From the NCBI GenBank assembly GCA_032718565.1, contig JAVGVS010000018.1, positions 308,501 to 372,500 on the forward strand: a stretch of DNA of 64,000 nt. The letters run 5' to 3'. The DNA is from Distichodus sexfasciatus. Lineage: Eukaryota; Chordata; Actinopteri; Characiformes; Distichodontidae. Each line of letters starts with the position of its first letter. The first letter of the stretch is position 1. Position numbers and translations under genes: made by a program. Below, one piece after another: positions 33,655 through 46,406 of the stretch. The notes beneath the pieces were generated by a model. It worked only from the letters and a program-made list of their open reading frames with translations. It ran no database searches and was not told the DNA's origin.

Positions 33655-34675
33655 CAGGGTTGTGCTAGTTACTGATAAAAGTAACTCTTCAGTGTAAGTA
33701 ATACGTTACTCTTTTAGAACAGTAATATGGGGCTAGTAGTTATTAACTAAAGTAATGCGTTACTGTTGTTCTTTTACATAAGCATAGTTTATTAATAATC
33801 TTGATGTACACAGGCTCGCGGAGTCGCAAAAACGGCGATTCTGACTGGTCCAAGCGCCGTAAAGCCGCAACGCAAGTAGATTTTGATCAGCGGAACTCGA
33901 CAAATAAACATGCACACACCGCGTGTGACGTCGTCACCACAGACACAAGGTAGTTTTGTCGTTCATAACGTATTTGAATCGAAACAATCGGCTTTCAACG
34001 ATTTGTATTTCGAGCGCCAAAATGCACACATGCTTGACGCTCCATTTGAGCAAATGTTATGCACTTGCTTTACTACCTACTATAAACAGTGTTGGCCAAG
34101 TTTACTTCCAAAATGGAAAAGATTACAGATTACTAGTTGCTGTTATTTCAGAGTAATTCCTTACATTACAATATTATTGTCTCTGAATTGTAATGTGTTA
34201 TACAGCTCCTGCATTACGTTTGAGTTACTTTCACCAGAATAACTGCGTAAGTAGAACTTGGCATTCTAAGATGCTTCAATGTAGTTTACTGCAGCTCATT
34301 CTACATAGAGTGGAGGCGATGTGGTGTAGCATAATGACAGCTCTTTTACTCGCCGAATTTTTGTTGAATTTTTTCTTTTTTTAAATAAAAACAATACAAC
34401 ACTAATTTTAGGGTTAAAATAGTGTTGTCACTGAAATATGTAATGAGTATAATATTGTTGAAAATGTATTAGCAATGCCTTACATTATTGTCTTAGAGCA
34501 AAAAGTAATACATTACCGTAACTGCGTTACTTTTGTTACGCGTTACTCCCAACACTGGCTTTGTTAAAGAACTATATCACTATTACTGCATTACTATATC
34601 GAAAACTATCGCGTAATATTATTAATTACTGATAAATGCAATATGTCACAGTAAAGCCTTACTCCCAATCCCTGG
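33655..34675 (+). mobile_element. hAT-type non-autonomous DNA transposon with 8-bp target duplication
   Basis: AACTGATC occurs at 33648-33655 and again at 34676-34683, flanking the element perfectly; an 8-bp duplication is the mark of the hAT superfamily. The ends are imperfect inverted repeats: CAGGGTTGTGCTAGTTAC on the left, and CAGGGATTGGGAGTAAGG when the right end is read on the minus strand. The boundary can shift by one base. The interior has no transposase frame. A related shorter element sits inside it. Confidence 0.82.
34087..34558 (+). mobile_element. Related hAT-like element nested in the larger one
   Basis: Starts CAGTGTTGGCCAAGTTTACT and ends with the complement of CAGTGTTGGGAGTAACGCG, giving a perfect 9-bp terminal inverted repeat. 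GTTACTCCCAACACTG is a very common fish transposon end. The two flanking 8-mers do not match, so a clean secondary insertion is not proven; recombination between related copies is the alternative. Confidence 0.7.
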
Positions 34676-35779
34676 AACTGATCTTATCTGGAATCAAGAA
34701 AGGCAAAGCTGAAGTGTGGTGCCTTCAAGAAGTGAGTCGTCCTCAACAACAGTCTTTACAGGTAAGCAGTGATCTGATATTTGTGTTCAGCAGCTGTTTG
34801 TAGAGATAATCACAAAGTCGTTTAGCCGTGTGCTTAGAACGTTAATTTATAACACACTTAATTCTCTGGATATGCCCAGCCTGCCAGCTCCCTTTTTCAT
34901 CACTGGTCCAAAGAAACCTGGTGTTATGAGGCGGTGGGTCATTCACAACACATTGCAGGGGTTTCTACGAACGTTTATACTGAGTGTCCAACAAGCCCAT
35001 AATTATCAAGAAAGGAGCGACTCTATTGATGAAAAGCTGATACACAGCAAAAACCTCAAGGCAAATGTTCTCCACAAGGAAGTTCTTATGTGTTTAGGTT
35101 TTTGCAATAGAGAAAGAGGTGAAATCCGAGATGCTCTAAATCATCCATATAGCTTTGTGTGGACAAGAAGGCAGAGTTAATGAAGCCTTTCTCATCTTTC
35201 TGGAGACAAAGTGTATGAATGTCATGAGAATGTATGATGTGGCGCTTCGTGGGAACTCTGGTCCATAAGGAGGATGTTTAAATACCCCAGACCTATTTTT
35301 TTAGGTGACTTGTTTTGTAATAAGCATGTGGCTCTGTGTCAGCAGTGTCATGGTGATGGGGGAATCTGGCACACAGGAACTAGGTCAGTTCTGACTGGCA
35401 CTTGGCGCGACCTGGCACACTCTCACCCAAATATAGTGGTATCAGTAAGGGAATCTTCTAGTCAGGTGCAAATAATCAATTCAATGCAAAAATCCAGATC
35501 TAGAATACCTTGTTCAAGGCCCTTTGTCTCAGAACTAACTTGCAATAGACTTGAACTTGAACTGAATTACCAGTTTAATATTGCACAAATTTTAGCTTAA
35601 TGTTGCTGCGTGGATCTTAGCAAGTGGCCCCAGCAACGACTCAGGATTTGAAACCGTTCCTCTGACTGGTTTTATATCTTCACTTAAAAGAAAAAGTGTT
35701 ATATCATTATTAAATCAGAGACTCCATCATCTGGAACCAGCTGGACCTCTTTCTGACTATATGGACTTGGGTATTGTAT

Positions 35780-36095
35780 ATATTAATAATAACTAATTTT
35801 AGCTTAATGTTGCTGAGTGGATCTTAGCAAGACCCCAGCCACGACTTGGGATTAATTAATGATTAATCTCGAACCAATGTTTACTCGTGTGTTAAATGTT
35901 CATTCACTCAGTCGCCCAGAGGAGGATGGGTTCCCCTTACGAGTCTTGGTTCCTCTCAAGGTTTTTTTCTACTAGAGGGAGTTTTTTGTTGCCATTGTCA
36001 CCTGAGGCTTGCTTGTTGGGGGTTTGGGCCAGTTATATGTAAAGTGCATTGTGACAATAACTGTTGCTAAGAGTGCTATATAAATAAAATTTAAA
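35780..36095 (+). repeat. Interspersed repeat with CCCAGAGGAGGATGGG module and polyA-like tail
   Basis: The string CCCAGAGGAGGATGGGTTCC, then TTCCTCTCAAGG, then the end GCTATATAAATAAAATTTAA matches a high-copy fish repeat I recognise by sequence but cannot name securely. A fragment, GCTTAATGTTGCT(G/A)AGTGG..., occurs twice (35596 and 35802), suggesting a local duplication. Confidence 0.6.
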
Positions 36096-37170
36096 TTGAA
36101 GTAGGTGTGTGAGACATTTATTGTTGTTGCAGAATTTTTTCATTTACGTTTTCTACATTTCATCACTTACTTCTTTGTCTTAATCTGCTGATCTTCAGTT
36201 TGATGTGACTGATTTAGGCTGATGGTGAGAGCATCTGGTTTCGCAAGTAAATCCTGCATTCCAGAGTGGTGAGTAACCTTGACAAGATAAAGATGCTCAT
36301 CCCAGCCATGCTAGGTGATAAGCTGAGCCAAGAGCTATAGACAGTGGTGGGAAGACAGTAGAAAATGGGTCACAGGCACTCAAATAGATAGTTGATTTTT
36401 TTCTAAATATAAATTCAGGTTGAGGCACTTAATGCTATTCAACCACAGATTTTGAGGAAGTCCGATTTCTTTGTCAACAGAACAGACCCTATATTAATGT
36501 AAGTAACGTGGCTGCTACATACAAGAGATGGCTTACATCCTTATAAATACTTTCACCTATACCGTGATCTTCTATATAATGTAATAATTATGCAGACCGT
36601 TTAAAATATAGTATCTAAATTAGGGAATTTACTTTTAGCCAGCATTATTTGAAGATGATCCATATGCTTTCTATCACTCTTTATGAAATGTACTAACACT
36701 CTAGCTGGTATCTAGTTCAGTGGGTTGCCCATAGTGAAGGAGTGAGGAGTCTTGGCGGGCTTTCTCACAGCCTGTGCTTCAGTAGGCCACTGTGGGCATG
36801 GCGCTCAAACAAAAGGGCCATGCTTTTATAGGGTAATCCCCTCTGACACTCACTTCAGTGAGCATGGCCATGAAACAGACCCTCCCACGTCAGTATCTGG
36901 CCTGGGAGTGTGTGAGGTCCACTCAGGGATTTGAGAGCTTGGGCAGATTTCTTTGAATATCAGAGAGTGGAGTGGAAAGGGCACATGATTCTAGGAAAAA
37001 TGGTACTGTCCCCCTGTGCGCCTCAGCTGGTTTGAGGCATCTTTTATCATGAGAGAGGTCAGCAGTGTCACACGTTGTAAGAACAGTGGAAGCCAAGTGT
37101 CCGTTTTTACACACCTTTTATCTTTATCTTCAGACACCATGACAAGTAGTCAAAGTACATTAATTATATG

Positions 37171-37208
<38 letters not shown>

Positions 37209-37236
37209 GTTGTTATTGTTATTATTATTATTATTG
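37171..37236. repeat. (ATT)n microsatellite
   Basis: About 65 bp of ATT repeats with two GTT interruptions. Confidence 0.93.
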
Positions 37237-40200
37237 TAGTGGTGGTGGTATCTCTGAGGATCCTGGTATTAAGGATTGTGTCCAAAGTAAAACAACTTTG
37301 CGATGTTTGTAGAATGTAGTTAAAAAGAGAAAAATATTCATGACTTGTCATAAGTTGCTCACTTGCTCCTATCTGTTTGTATAATGTATGTGAGAGGTGC
37401 CTCAATGTAGGGGAACCCTCTTTTTGATTTATCTTTTTTCTTTGTCTTCCTCTCTGTCTCTCTTTCCCTCCCTCAACTGACTCTCTTCAGTCATCCTTTT
37501 GATCCTTCTCTTTGGTATTCTCCTTCTGATGTGCCCCTTTTGTCTGTGTCTTTTTCTGGTGTAGCGATAGAGGAAAGTAATGTGCTGACTCAGGCACTAT
37601 GGCTGCTCAGAGTGATCTCACTACCGCCAGTCTTGGCGTCTGTCCCGTCTGTCTGCAGTGCAGGAGCTAGAGATGGCCCAAGCAATTGGGTGTTTCTCAT
37701 TAATATTCCATAAAAGACAAGTTAAACCTAAACCTAAAGCATGCCACAATGCAGAGCTGCCCAAACAGTGGCCTCATATCTCACAGGAGATATGCAGAAG
37801 TGTTCTTTGTTGAGATTTTACAATGTGATATTCCAGCCACACAACTGCACCCCATGACCCAGATTGTGGTCAGAGTTTTCCTATAAGACAGCCATACCAT
37901 GATCAAACAGAGGATTTGATGTTACCCAATGACTTTTGTTTCCTAGTGAGAACTCAGTGGAGACTCTTGAGGTTTTTACTAAATATCTAAAACATCTTCT
38001 GTGGTCAAAAACTTTCTGATTTATTCATCATCTATAAAAATCGAAGATCTGTCCTAGAATGAAGTAAAATTTCCCTGAGTATTTAATGGCAAGAACAGAA
38101 TTTATAGTAATGAGACACATGTAATGATGTGACGCTTTTGACCATTTGTTTTTTTTTTTCTCTAAAATGACACCATTTATGATCCTTTCTTTCAAATGAA
38201 CTGAAAAAGGCTTAAGGATGGGACCCCACTTATCATCACAATATGTTCCAACTCGTCTATTATATCAAATAATTTTATTCAAATCATTTTTTGAGCTGTT
38301 AATTCTTACTCTTGTGGCAGTTGGAATATGACCGCTCTTTTCAGGATGCTTTTTTTCCCCCCCAGTAGTTCTTGCTAACTAAACTGGCTGAACTGTTTAA
38401 GGTTCGGTGCCCTATTCAGGTATTTGTCATGTTCAAACAGGGCCAAATTGCTTGTAGGAAAAAACCACACCCTCCAGGTCAGATCTAGATGAATCTGGTT
38501 AAGATTGGTTGACTATAATTGTTTGTCAACATGTTTTGCCTTTGGATCTGCAAATGTCAGTAAACATTATTTTCAAAATATCTAAAAAAGCAGTTTAAAA
38601 GTCACTTTTAATTCATTTGACCACAGTTCAAGCTAATGTACAAATTGGGATTGTCTTAAGTGACACTGGAACTGGCATTTGTACATATGTTAAGATGAGT
38701 CAAAATAAAGGAATGTATTTATTAGGATACGCCTTTGGGATGTGTTTATTCAGGACATGGTATGTGAGCATGGTGAATCAGGTGTCAGAAAACCTACCCT
38801 GTTTATATAACTTGAACTAGGTAAGTTGAATAGGAATTCAATTCAAGACCACAGTAAAGCACATTAGTGTGGTTCAAGAAAAATAGTAGCCATTTGTCAG
38901 GTTGACATTTTTCTTTCACAAAGGAAAAAGGTTTGGTTGTAACTAGTTAGACTTAGTAGTGTTGTACAGTATTTGATGGGTAATGTGTTGAAACATCTTC
39001 GTGCGTGGTACTGAAAGCTTCCGGTTTTGGTGAGGCATGTCACAACATTACACTGGACAGTTGTTTGAGTGATGAGATCTGACAGTGCAGACCAGTGAAG
39101 AAAAAGTTCATACGTAAGCGAAGATGCCACAGAGATTAGCTTATTTTGTGTGTGAGAGAGGAGGGATGGGGAGGGTGTGTGTCTAATTGCGCTTTTCCTT
39201 CTCCCTCTGTACCTTTATTGTATACCTCTGACGTGGTTTTTTGGCAAAAGTTTGAATTGTTGTGACACCTGAGACGTAGGATCCAAACAAATCTGAATCT
39301 GGTTAAGACTTGCTTTGACTGACTTTGATTTTGAAGTTTCATACAATTTAGGTACAAAAATAGACTGTTTCCTTTTACTTAGTTGAAATTGACAATAACT
39401 ATTTGGCCAAAACCCAGTTGGCACAAATGTTACCTAACCATTTCCTCTGTGTTAGGGAACCTTTGTGTTGTGTATGTTGTTTTGAAATGAAGAGAACCTC
39501 ATCAGATTTGCCAATAGATTGTGTGTGTGTGAAGTAATATATTTACTGGTTGCCATTACTGCAATACTCCTTTAATATATCTTTGTCAGTCTGCCTATCA
39601 GTCTCCCTCTCTTACTCACACCCTCCTGTTGTGGATACTTCAGTATGGTAAAAGGTTAATGAATCCAATTAGCTCACTTTTAATCTTCAGTGAGTATTTA
39701 GATTAGTAGGTTAATGTTTACGTCGGCTCCTGTCTACGCACTCAGTTGTCACTGTCTTTTGTGTGTCATAATAATTTACACAATATATTTCCTGTATTTC
39801 TACTTCCAGAATCTTGTGCAAGTGCCACTGCCAATGTGGTGAATTATATGAAATCTTTTCCTCTGTTCTGTACTGCTGTGAGCAGCCATTCTGATTTTCA
39901 TTAGGCATTCTTCTCTACTCATGTTAAGCTCCCAACACATGACAATTATATAAAAGTGTCACTTTGAGGGTGTGAAAAGGGATGGGAGTGTGCCTCTTGT
40001 CTGAGGTTTTTCAGAACGTGTGTAATACCTGAAAGGATATAAGCTACTTAAAGTGTCAGATCCTCTCAGTGATGTCAGACAGCAACAGATGCTGTCTCTA
40101 ACAACAACTGCCCCTAGCAGGTCTTTATCTTAGGAGGCAGCATGACCATCAATAAATGGATGCATATAAAGTAAATGTAAATTGTATTAGTGTCATTTGA

Positions 40201-42470
40201 GCTTTAAAGTTGTGGTTTTCCGCTTCATTCGTCAGATCAGTGCAAGTTGACCACATTTGGCCAGTGCACACTTTGATCAGTTGACAACCCAGAACCTAGG
40301 CATTTTTTATTTGACATTTACTAGGAAAATCTAATATTGTATTTTATTACTCCATCCCATCTGCTTGCTCCCACTCAATGGCCCTCACTCCAAGCTTTGA
40401 CTGATTATGGTATAATGCTGGCTGCCACAGATACTGTTGTCATTCACACCAGTCTCTGATGTGTGGTAAACAGGGCCAATGTGACCCATGTGTTGTGTAG
40501 AAACTGCATCCAACCTCTTTCAAATGACAAGTGGCATGTTTTCCAAGGAACTGCCATGGCTACAAGCTAATACTGTTGGCAGAAATAAAACTGTGTATAC
40601 TTTCTGGGCTAGCATGGTCACAACAGATTGCCCTAGAGATAGTATCATGCTACACATGTGATGAATGTGAAATCCTCCCATCTCCATCTAAGCTATTGTT
40701 CCACGGAGCCTAAATCCAACACTGTCTTCGTGCATCATAAAGTTTCAACAATCATTGTATGTTTTCACCTTGGGACAAGCTATCCTACAAAGACAGCAGA
40801 AATTCTGTTATCAAGGAATAACACTAAGTAAATGTAGGATCATCTCGCCTTTTAACCTCTTCAGTCTGTTGCCTCCCTTGAGCTGTGTGTGGGGAAGTTG
40901 ATAAACAGATGTGGGAAAAGAGGAAATCTACATCACGTCTGGCTGATGGTTTATTTCATGCTCTTGGGTAAAAAAAATGGAACGTCTTCTTCTTAGCCTT
41001 CATTTGACTTTTATTCCATTCATTTTAAAAAAGTGATGTGTTTCGTAGTCTTTGAAGCTAGTAATAAAGAATGACCTCATGCTATGGTTTGGAGAAAAAT
41101 CACAGGATCTGTCTGGAAACATGGTGGCAGCAAGAGAAAAGATTAGAGAAGGTCTGGCATGGGCACATAATTTGTCTGGAAAACGTATTCCCAACCGCTA
41201 CCACCACAGCAACGCTGTCTTCATGGATCATGAACTTTCCTATGTTAAGCCTGGAAATGAAATCTAGATCTTTTCCACTTGTCTAGTTGGTCACTGGTAT
41301 GCCATAACTAACAACTTTACAAAATTCTAATGTTCACATAAAAAATGAAGTTTAAACCTCTTTTCGTCACTGAAAAGTTGTATTAGCCATCTTGTATGCA
41401 CTTATAGAATTTAGCAAAAAAAATTTTTGGAAACACTAGCCATAATGCCAACTGGCATCCTAGTTCCCCTTGATAAAGTTAATTCATTAAGCTGTTTCTT
41501 TTTAAAATATTTTTTATTTATTTTTACAGTACAAAATGTATCTGTACCTAAATTTTATTGTAGTGTTTTATAGGCATTAGACCAGTCAGATCATATAATT
41601 TCCTTTTGGCACCACATTCCATTTGATTCCACTTCTAGAACTTAATTTATCTCCCTCTCCAGTGACTCATTTATTTTATTACTGTCAAATTGGCGGAACA
41701 AACTTCCCATCACAGTCAGGACTGTTGAGTCTGTTGCTGTCCACAGCTTAAATGAACAAATGCACTTGCATTATGTTGACTGTTTACAAACAAACAAGCA
41801 GAGTCTGAAACCCAGACAGCTGCTTATTTGTGTAATTTTGTTTAACTATACACTACTGAACGCGAACATCAGAGCTGATCCATCTGGAAGCCAGTTTTAA
41901 AGAGTAAAACAGCACTATTTTCCACCACCTTCAGTCATTCGGTTTAACCTACTTTTAACTTTGTAAACATTTACATTTATGAATTACTTATACTTTTTCG
42001 GTATTTTGTTACTGTAAAGCACTTAAAGCACACTGAATGACCTCTGATAAGTAAACCTGCCTACACTGATAGGCCCCTGTAGGATATTAACTATAACTCT
42101 TAGTCTAAACGTGAATTTACTGCTACAAAGTACATATTTTTAGTGGACTGTAAAATTAATTTACATCTTTCTGAATACGAATGTGCCAAATACCATAAAT
42201 TTAAAATGTTAATGTGAACAAACTTTGTCTTGTCTTAACCTTATTCCCATTAACGTAAGGAAAAAAATCTGGCTGATTCGCATTCCCTGAGACTGATCTA
42301 TTAAGAAGGTGGTAGTAATTTAGGCAGTATCATAGTACACGACCTGGACTTTATTATGAGCTGTGAAGTGGTTCTGTGTAACTGACTTCATGCAACACGT
42401 TGCTTCTCAGACGCCTGTAACAAGACCAAACCGGTTCGCGCTCAGAGAGCAGGCCGGTTTCAGCTGGTGC

Positions 42471-42500
42471 GTTGCCGTGGAAACGCCTGCGCTATATATG
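42471..42500 (+). promoter_or_regulatory. odc1 core promoter: X-box-like motif and TATA box
   Basis: GTTGCCGTGGAAAC (42471-42484) is nearly the palindromic RFX X-box GTTGCCATGGNAAC. Nine bases later comes TATATATG (42493-42500), a good TATA box; ODC genes are known to have TATA promoters. Transcription would then start near 42525-42530. Confidence 0.6.
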
Positions 42501-42524
42501 GCCGTAGTCGCCGTTACCGGCTTC

Positions 42525-42642
42525 ATTCATTCACTCAGAGAGCGGTGAGAGCACGCGGCGCGGAGCACAGCCCCAGAATAAGACACATTTCTTTTCCAGG
42601 GTCCTGGTCTAATGGGAAAAGTCTTTGTAAATGCTTTTTAAG
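42525..42642 (+). other. odc1: odc1 non-coding exon 1 (predicted)
   Basis: GC-rich sequence downstream of the TATA box, ending at a strong donor AAG|GTATGT (GT at 42643-42644). The start is inferred from TATA spacing. It contains a 9-codon upstream ORF. Confidence 0.5.
42612..42641 (+). CDS. Upstream ORF in the odc1 leader (MGKVFVNAF)
   Basis: ATG at 42612 opens nine codons and a TAA that ends one base before the exon 1 donor. ODC mRNAs in mammals are known to carry a short upstream ORF that dampens translation. This one is in the expected place and of similar length; the role here is inferred. The second leader exon has no ATG. Confidence 0.4.
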   Translation: MGKVFVNAF

Positions 42643-43682
42643 GTATGTGAAGCAAAATACGGTCTTTGTTACACGCGACGTTCGGGGCGCTTTAGTTGTT
42701 TGAAGTTAGCTCAATTAGCATACTCAGCTAACGGTAACTTTACTGAAGCGAGATTCCGGAACGCGGTTAATACGTAGATGTTAGACGGCTATCGCTTTTA
42801 ACGCAAAAAACAATCCCGGCAAAAGAGTAATTTTAACACTTAAGAATCTGGCCCTGGCTTGTCTTCGATACTAAGCCGGCTCACATTAAATTGCCGTTTC
42901 TGTAAAATCGACGCACTAATCCGGTAATAATTTACGCCACGTCACAAATTGTATAGCCAGAACATTTTGTAACGTTAGCATCCGGTGAGTGGACGATATA
43001 GATTTTTTTTTTTTTTTTTTAAACAAGTGCTAACTTAATAAGCATGTGCCCCTTCCTAACAAAGAAACAACGAAACTGGTTCAAATTTGACTCAGTCTTA
43101 TGTAACTTGGCGATGCTTTTATCGTTCCCGGACCTTCGTTGGTGTCAAATAAGAATGTGTTCTGTAAGCCGCGTGTTACTTCTCGGTCTCTGTGGCCGGA
43201 TGCTGGCGGCGCTCTTCCCTTGCTACTTCCGGCACGGCCGCGTCCCAAATCAACTGCGACCCCTGCGCTTTTTCTACGGGTGGCTGTGGTAGTGCATGTT
43301 CTGCTGGTTAAGCGTCTTAACGGTTAAAAAAAAGCTATTTTATAGTCATGCAAATGTATCTATATAGCACATTTTTGTACACGTTTGAACAGTTCATTTA
43401 AATTTAGCTTAAAAATGAATGAAGTAGTAAAAAGCATGAAAGAAAACCACTAAAAACCACTAAAAGCACAAATAGCCTGATTATGTGAAGGAGGAAATAC
43501 TGTTAGTTTTTTTTAATTGACAGGTTGGAACAGATGGGATTCATTTATATACCTCTTACGTTTGTTAATCTTTTACAGAATTTTAATAATTATTGCAAAG
43601 TTGTATTGAGTTACTACAGGCATGTGTGTCTTCTAAATGACAAAAGACCAATTCATAGGCTTTCTGTCCCTTTTTGTTCTAG

Positions 43683-43832
43683 AATACTCGCTTGAGAAAA
43701 GCACACACTGGCTACTCCGCTGGCCCTGGCCTCGAGGCTTATCTGAAGGGATTCAACTTCACTGGGGAACCGCCTTGGGTGCTCTAATCGATCAGCATTA
43801 AACATTTTATAATTCCATCTCTTTCTGTCCAA
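43683..43832 (+). other. odc1: odc1 non-coding exon 2 (predicted)
   Basis: Bounded by a pyrimidine-rich acceptor (TTTTTGTTCTAG) and a consensus donor (CCAA|GTAAGT). GC-richer than its surroundings. The third leader segment, 44158-44189, follows acceptor TTTCCACAG and runs into the start codon. Confidence 0.55.
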
Positions 43833-44189
43833 GTAAGTTACCTGTTAGTGTCTCTCTTAGCTGATGATATTGGTAAAATGCACAGTAGCTGTCTGTTAAA
43901 GTCTTTATCACCAACTGCTGTTGATAATCGGAACTTAAATTGCTTTCTTGTTTGCCTTGTAGTATGTGTTGATGTATAGCAGGTCATAAATTAGAATTTA
44001 TCAGCAGCCAGTCCTTGCACAATGTGCATGTGGCAGTTCTGGAAAGACAGGACACTGATGTGACGTAGTGTACAAGGGCAAGCTTGTCTGGAAAAGACTG
44101 ATAATGAGTGGGTTAGGTCTCCAAGAGGATTTTTACAAGTTACTCTTCTTTCCACAGTTTCTTTTGCAATCAAATCTTGTTTTGCGACC

Positions 44190-46406
44190 ATGAACACATT
44201 CTCTTCTACCGAGTTTGACTTCACCTTCCTTGAGGAGGGGTTCTGTGCACGGGACATTGTTGAACAAAAGATCAATGAGTCCTCCTTATCTGTGAGTTTA
44301 CATTTAGTCATTCATTTGTTGACAAAAATGTGCATTTTGTGTATTTAGTGCTCAAAATGCATTTTGTGCACTTGGTGTGCTCTTTGTCTTCTCTATAGTG
44401 ATAATACTTTTCTTGGCCTTGTAGGATGACAAGGATGCCTTTTATGTGGCAGACCTGGGTGATGTCCTTAAGAAGCACCTTAGGTGGGCACGTGCTCTGC
44501 CTCGTGTCACACCATTCTATGCAGTCAAATGCAATGACAGCAGGGCTGTCCTAATGACGCTGGCGTCTTTGGGAACAGGATTTGACTGTGCAAGCAAGGT
44601 TAGTTTTTATAACTTTCACACTTTCTAATTTTGCTGTTTAGATTTATATGCTTTGGACTTAATATATTTCCTTCCCCCATCTCCTTCTAGACTGAGATCC
44701 AGATAGTCCAGTCTCTGGGAGTGGACCCAAGCAGGATCATCTATGCCAACCCATGCAAGCAAGTGTCCCAGATCAAGTATGCCTCTGCCCATGGAGTGCA
44801 AATGATGACCTTCGATAGTGAAGTGGAGCTTATGAAGGTGGCTCGTAGCCATGAAAATGCCAAGTGAGTAGTTTCTGTTTTATATCAGTGTATTTTGTTG
44901 ATTAGTATAAATGAGTCTCTACAAACTGACCATGGGTTCATCATCTCTGCAGATTGGTATTGCGTATTGCCACTGATGACTCTAAAGCCATTTGTAGGCT
45001 GAGTGTGAAGTTTGGTGCCACGCTGAAGAGCAGCAGGCTGCTTCTGGAGCGGGCCAAAGAGCTCGGCCTGGATGTCATCGGCGTCAGCTTCCATGTGGGC
45101 AGTGGCTGTACTGACCCGGAGACATACTCCCAGGCTATCTCAGATGCACGCTATGTCTTTGACATGGGGGTGAGTTGACTACATCTGCTCATGGTAATGT
45201 GACATTGTATATAACTTCAGTACACACTATAACTGATATTAATGTCCTTGCTTAGGGTGAGCTGGGTTACAACATGACTCTGCTGGATATTGGTGGAGGT
45301 TTCCCTGGCTCTGATGATTCCAAGCTGAAGTTTGAGGAGGTAATCTTTCCCTACACTTGTGTTTCCCTATTTATTTGGATTTGTGTTTAAATTCACATTA
45401 CATGAATATTTTTTCCTTTTTGTGTATTTTCCTAATCCAGATTACTGCTGTGATCAACCCTGCACTGGATAAGTACTTTCCTGCAGACTCTGGAGTGAAG
45501 ATCATTGCTGAGCCAGGCCGATATTATGTGGCCTCTGCATACACCCTGGCTGTCAACATCATAGCAAAGAAAGTCATTATGAAGGAGCAGTCTGGCTCTG
45601 ATGGTATGAACCTTTTTGTTGGACACACTGCCTTCTGTGATTGTACGTGTCTGACACGAGTTGGCGCTAAATGTCTTTTTATTTTCGCTAATTCAGAGGA
45701 AGACGATGGGACCAATGACAGGACCCTGATGTACTATGTCAATGATGGGGTTTATGGCTCTTTCAACTGCATCCTTTTTGACCATGCACATGTAATGCCC
45801 AATTTGCACAAGGTATGAAACTATATATATCTCCATAAATTAAGACTAATTTATAATTCATTATGCCAGTATAATCTGACATACAGTCCATTTGCTGATC
45901 AGTGAATAAACTGGTAACTTCGTTTTGATATTTACTTGCAGAAGCCCAAGCCGGATGAGCACATGTACCCGTGCAGCATTTGGGGTCCTACCTGTGATGG
46001 ACTGGACCGCATTGTGGAGTTGTGCACGTTGCCTGACATGCAGGTGGGAGAATGGCTGCTGTTTGAAAACATGGGGGCTTACACCGTGGCTGCGTCCTCC
46101 ACCTTCAATGGCTTTCAGAAGCCAGACATCCATTACATCATGTCACGAGCAGCCTGGTGAGTTTTTCTGTTTATTCCCACATGCCTCTATCATTTTTGAA
46201 TTAATTATCTTGCTTTAATATCCATCGCTGCAACCATTTTTCTGAGATTTTCTCCTTTGTCTTTCAGGCAGTGCATGCAGCAGATTCATGCCCAGGGGAT
46301 GCCAGCTCTTTCAGAGGAGCAGTGCACTGGCAGCGTGCCATCCCACTGTGGGCGTGAAAGCAGCCTGGAGCTGCCCACTAAGCCCTGTGCCACCCGCGTT
46401 CTCTGA
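44190..46406 (+). CDS. odc1: Ornithine decarboxylase, 9 coding exons
   Basis: Exons: 44190-44291, 44425-44598, 44691-44863, 44953-45169, 45256-45339, 45441-45603, 45697-45812, 45942-46156, 46268-46406; phases agree and give 460 residues (human 461). ODC converts ornithine to putrescine, the committed step of polyamine synthesis, as a cytosolic PLP-dependent homodimer. PLP-binding Lys69 lies in PFYAVKCND. The glycine loop DIGGGFPG, the phosphate-binding EPGRYYV, and the active-site Cys361 in WGPTCDGLD are intact. The region around residues 110-140 (antizyme binding) is conserved. The tail ends KPCATRVL; a cysteine close to the C-terminus is also present in mammalian ODC, where it matters for proteasomal turnover. 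The exon of 217 nt at 44953-45169 appears to equal two mammalian exons (135 and 82 nt, as I recall). Confidence 0.97.

Larger units (their letters stand above)
32518..42470. other. 10-kb gene-free interval between nol10 and odc1
   Basis: It begins with the nol10 3' UTR (no AATAAA seen close by). It then holds a hAT-type element (33655-34675), an interspersed repeat tail (35780-36095), an ATT microsatellite (37171-37236), and otherwise unremarkable AT-rich DNA. I see no exon of a known gene. The longest frame, at 34830-35180 (+, 116 codons), has no similarity I recognise. Confidence 0.55.

Noticed and set aside
34830..35180. 116-codon + strand frame between nol10 and odc1
   Set aside because: No motif or family recognised, no promoter or splice context, and transposon debris lies on both sides. 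A translated search would settle it.
42520..43682. Paired MYC E-boxes (CACGTG) in odc1 intron 1, as in mammals
   Set aside because: Only near-misses (CACGTC near 42937 and CACGTT near 43380) were seen, so I do not claim MYC sites.
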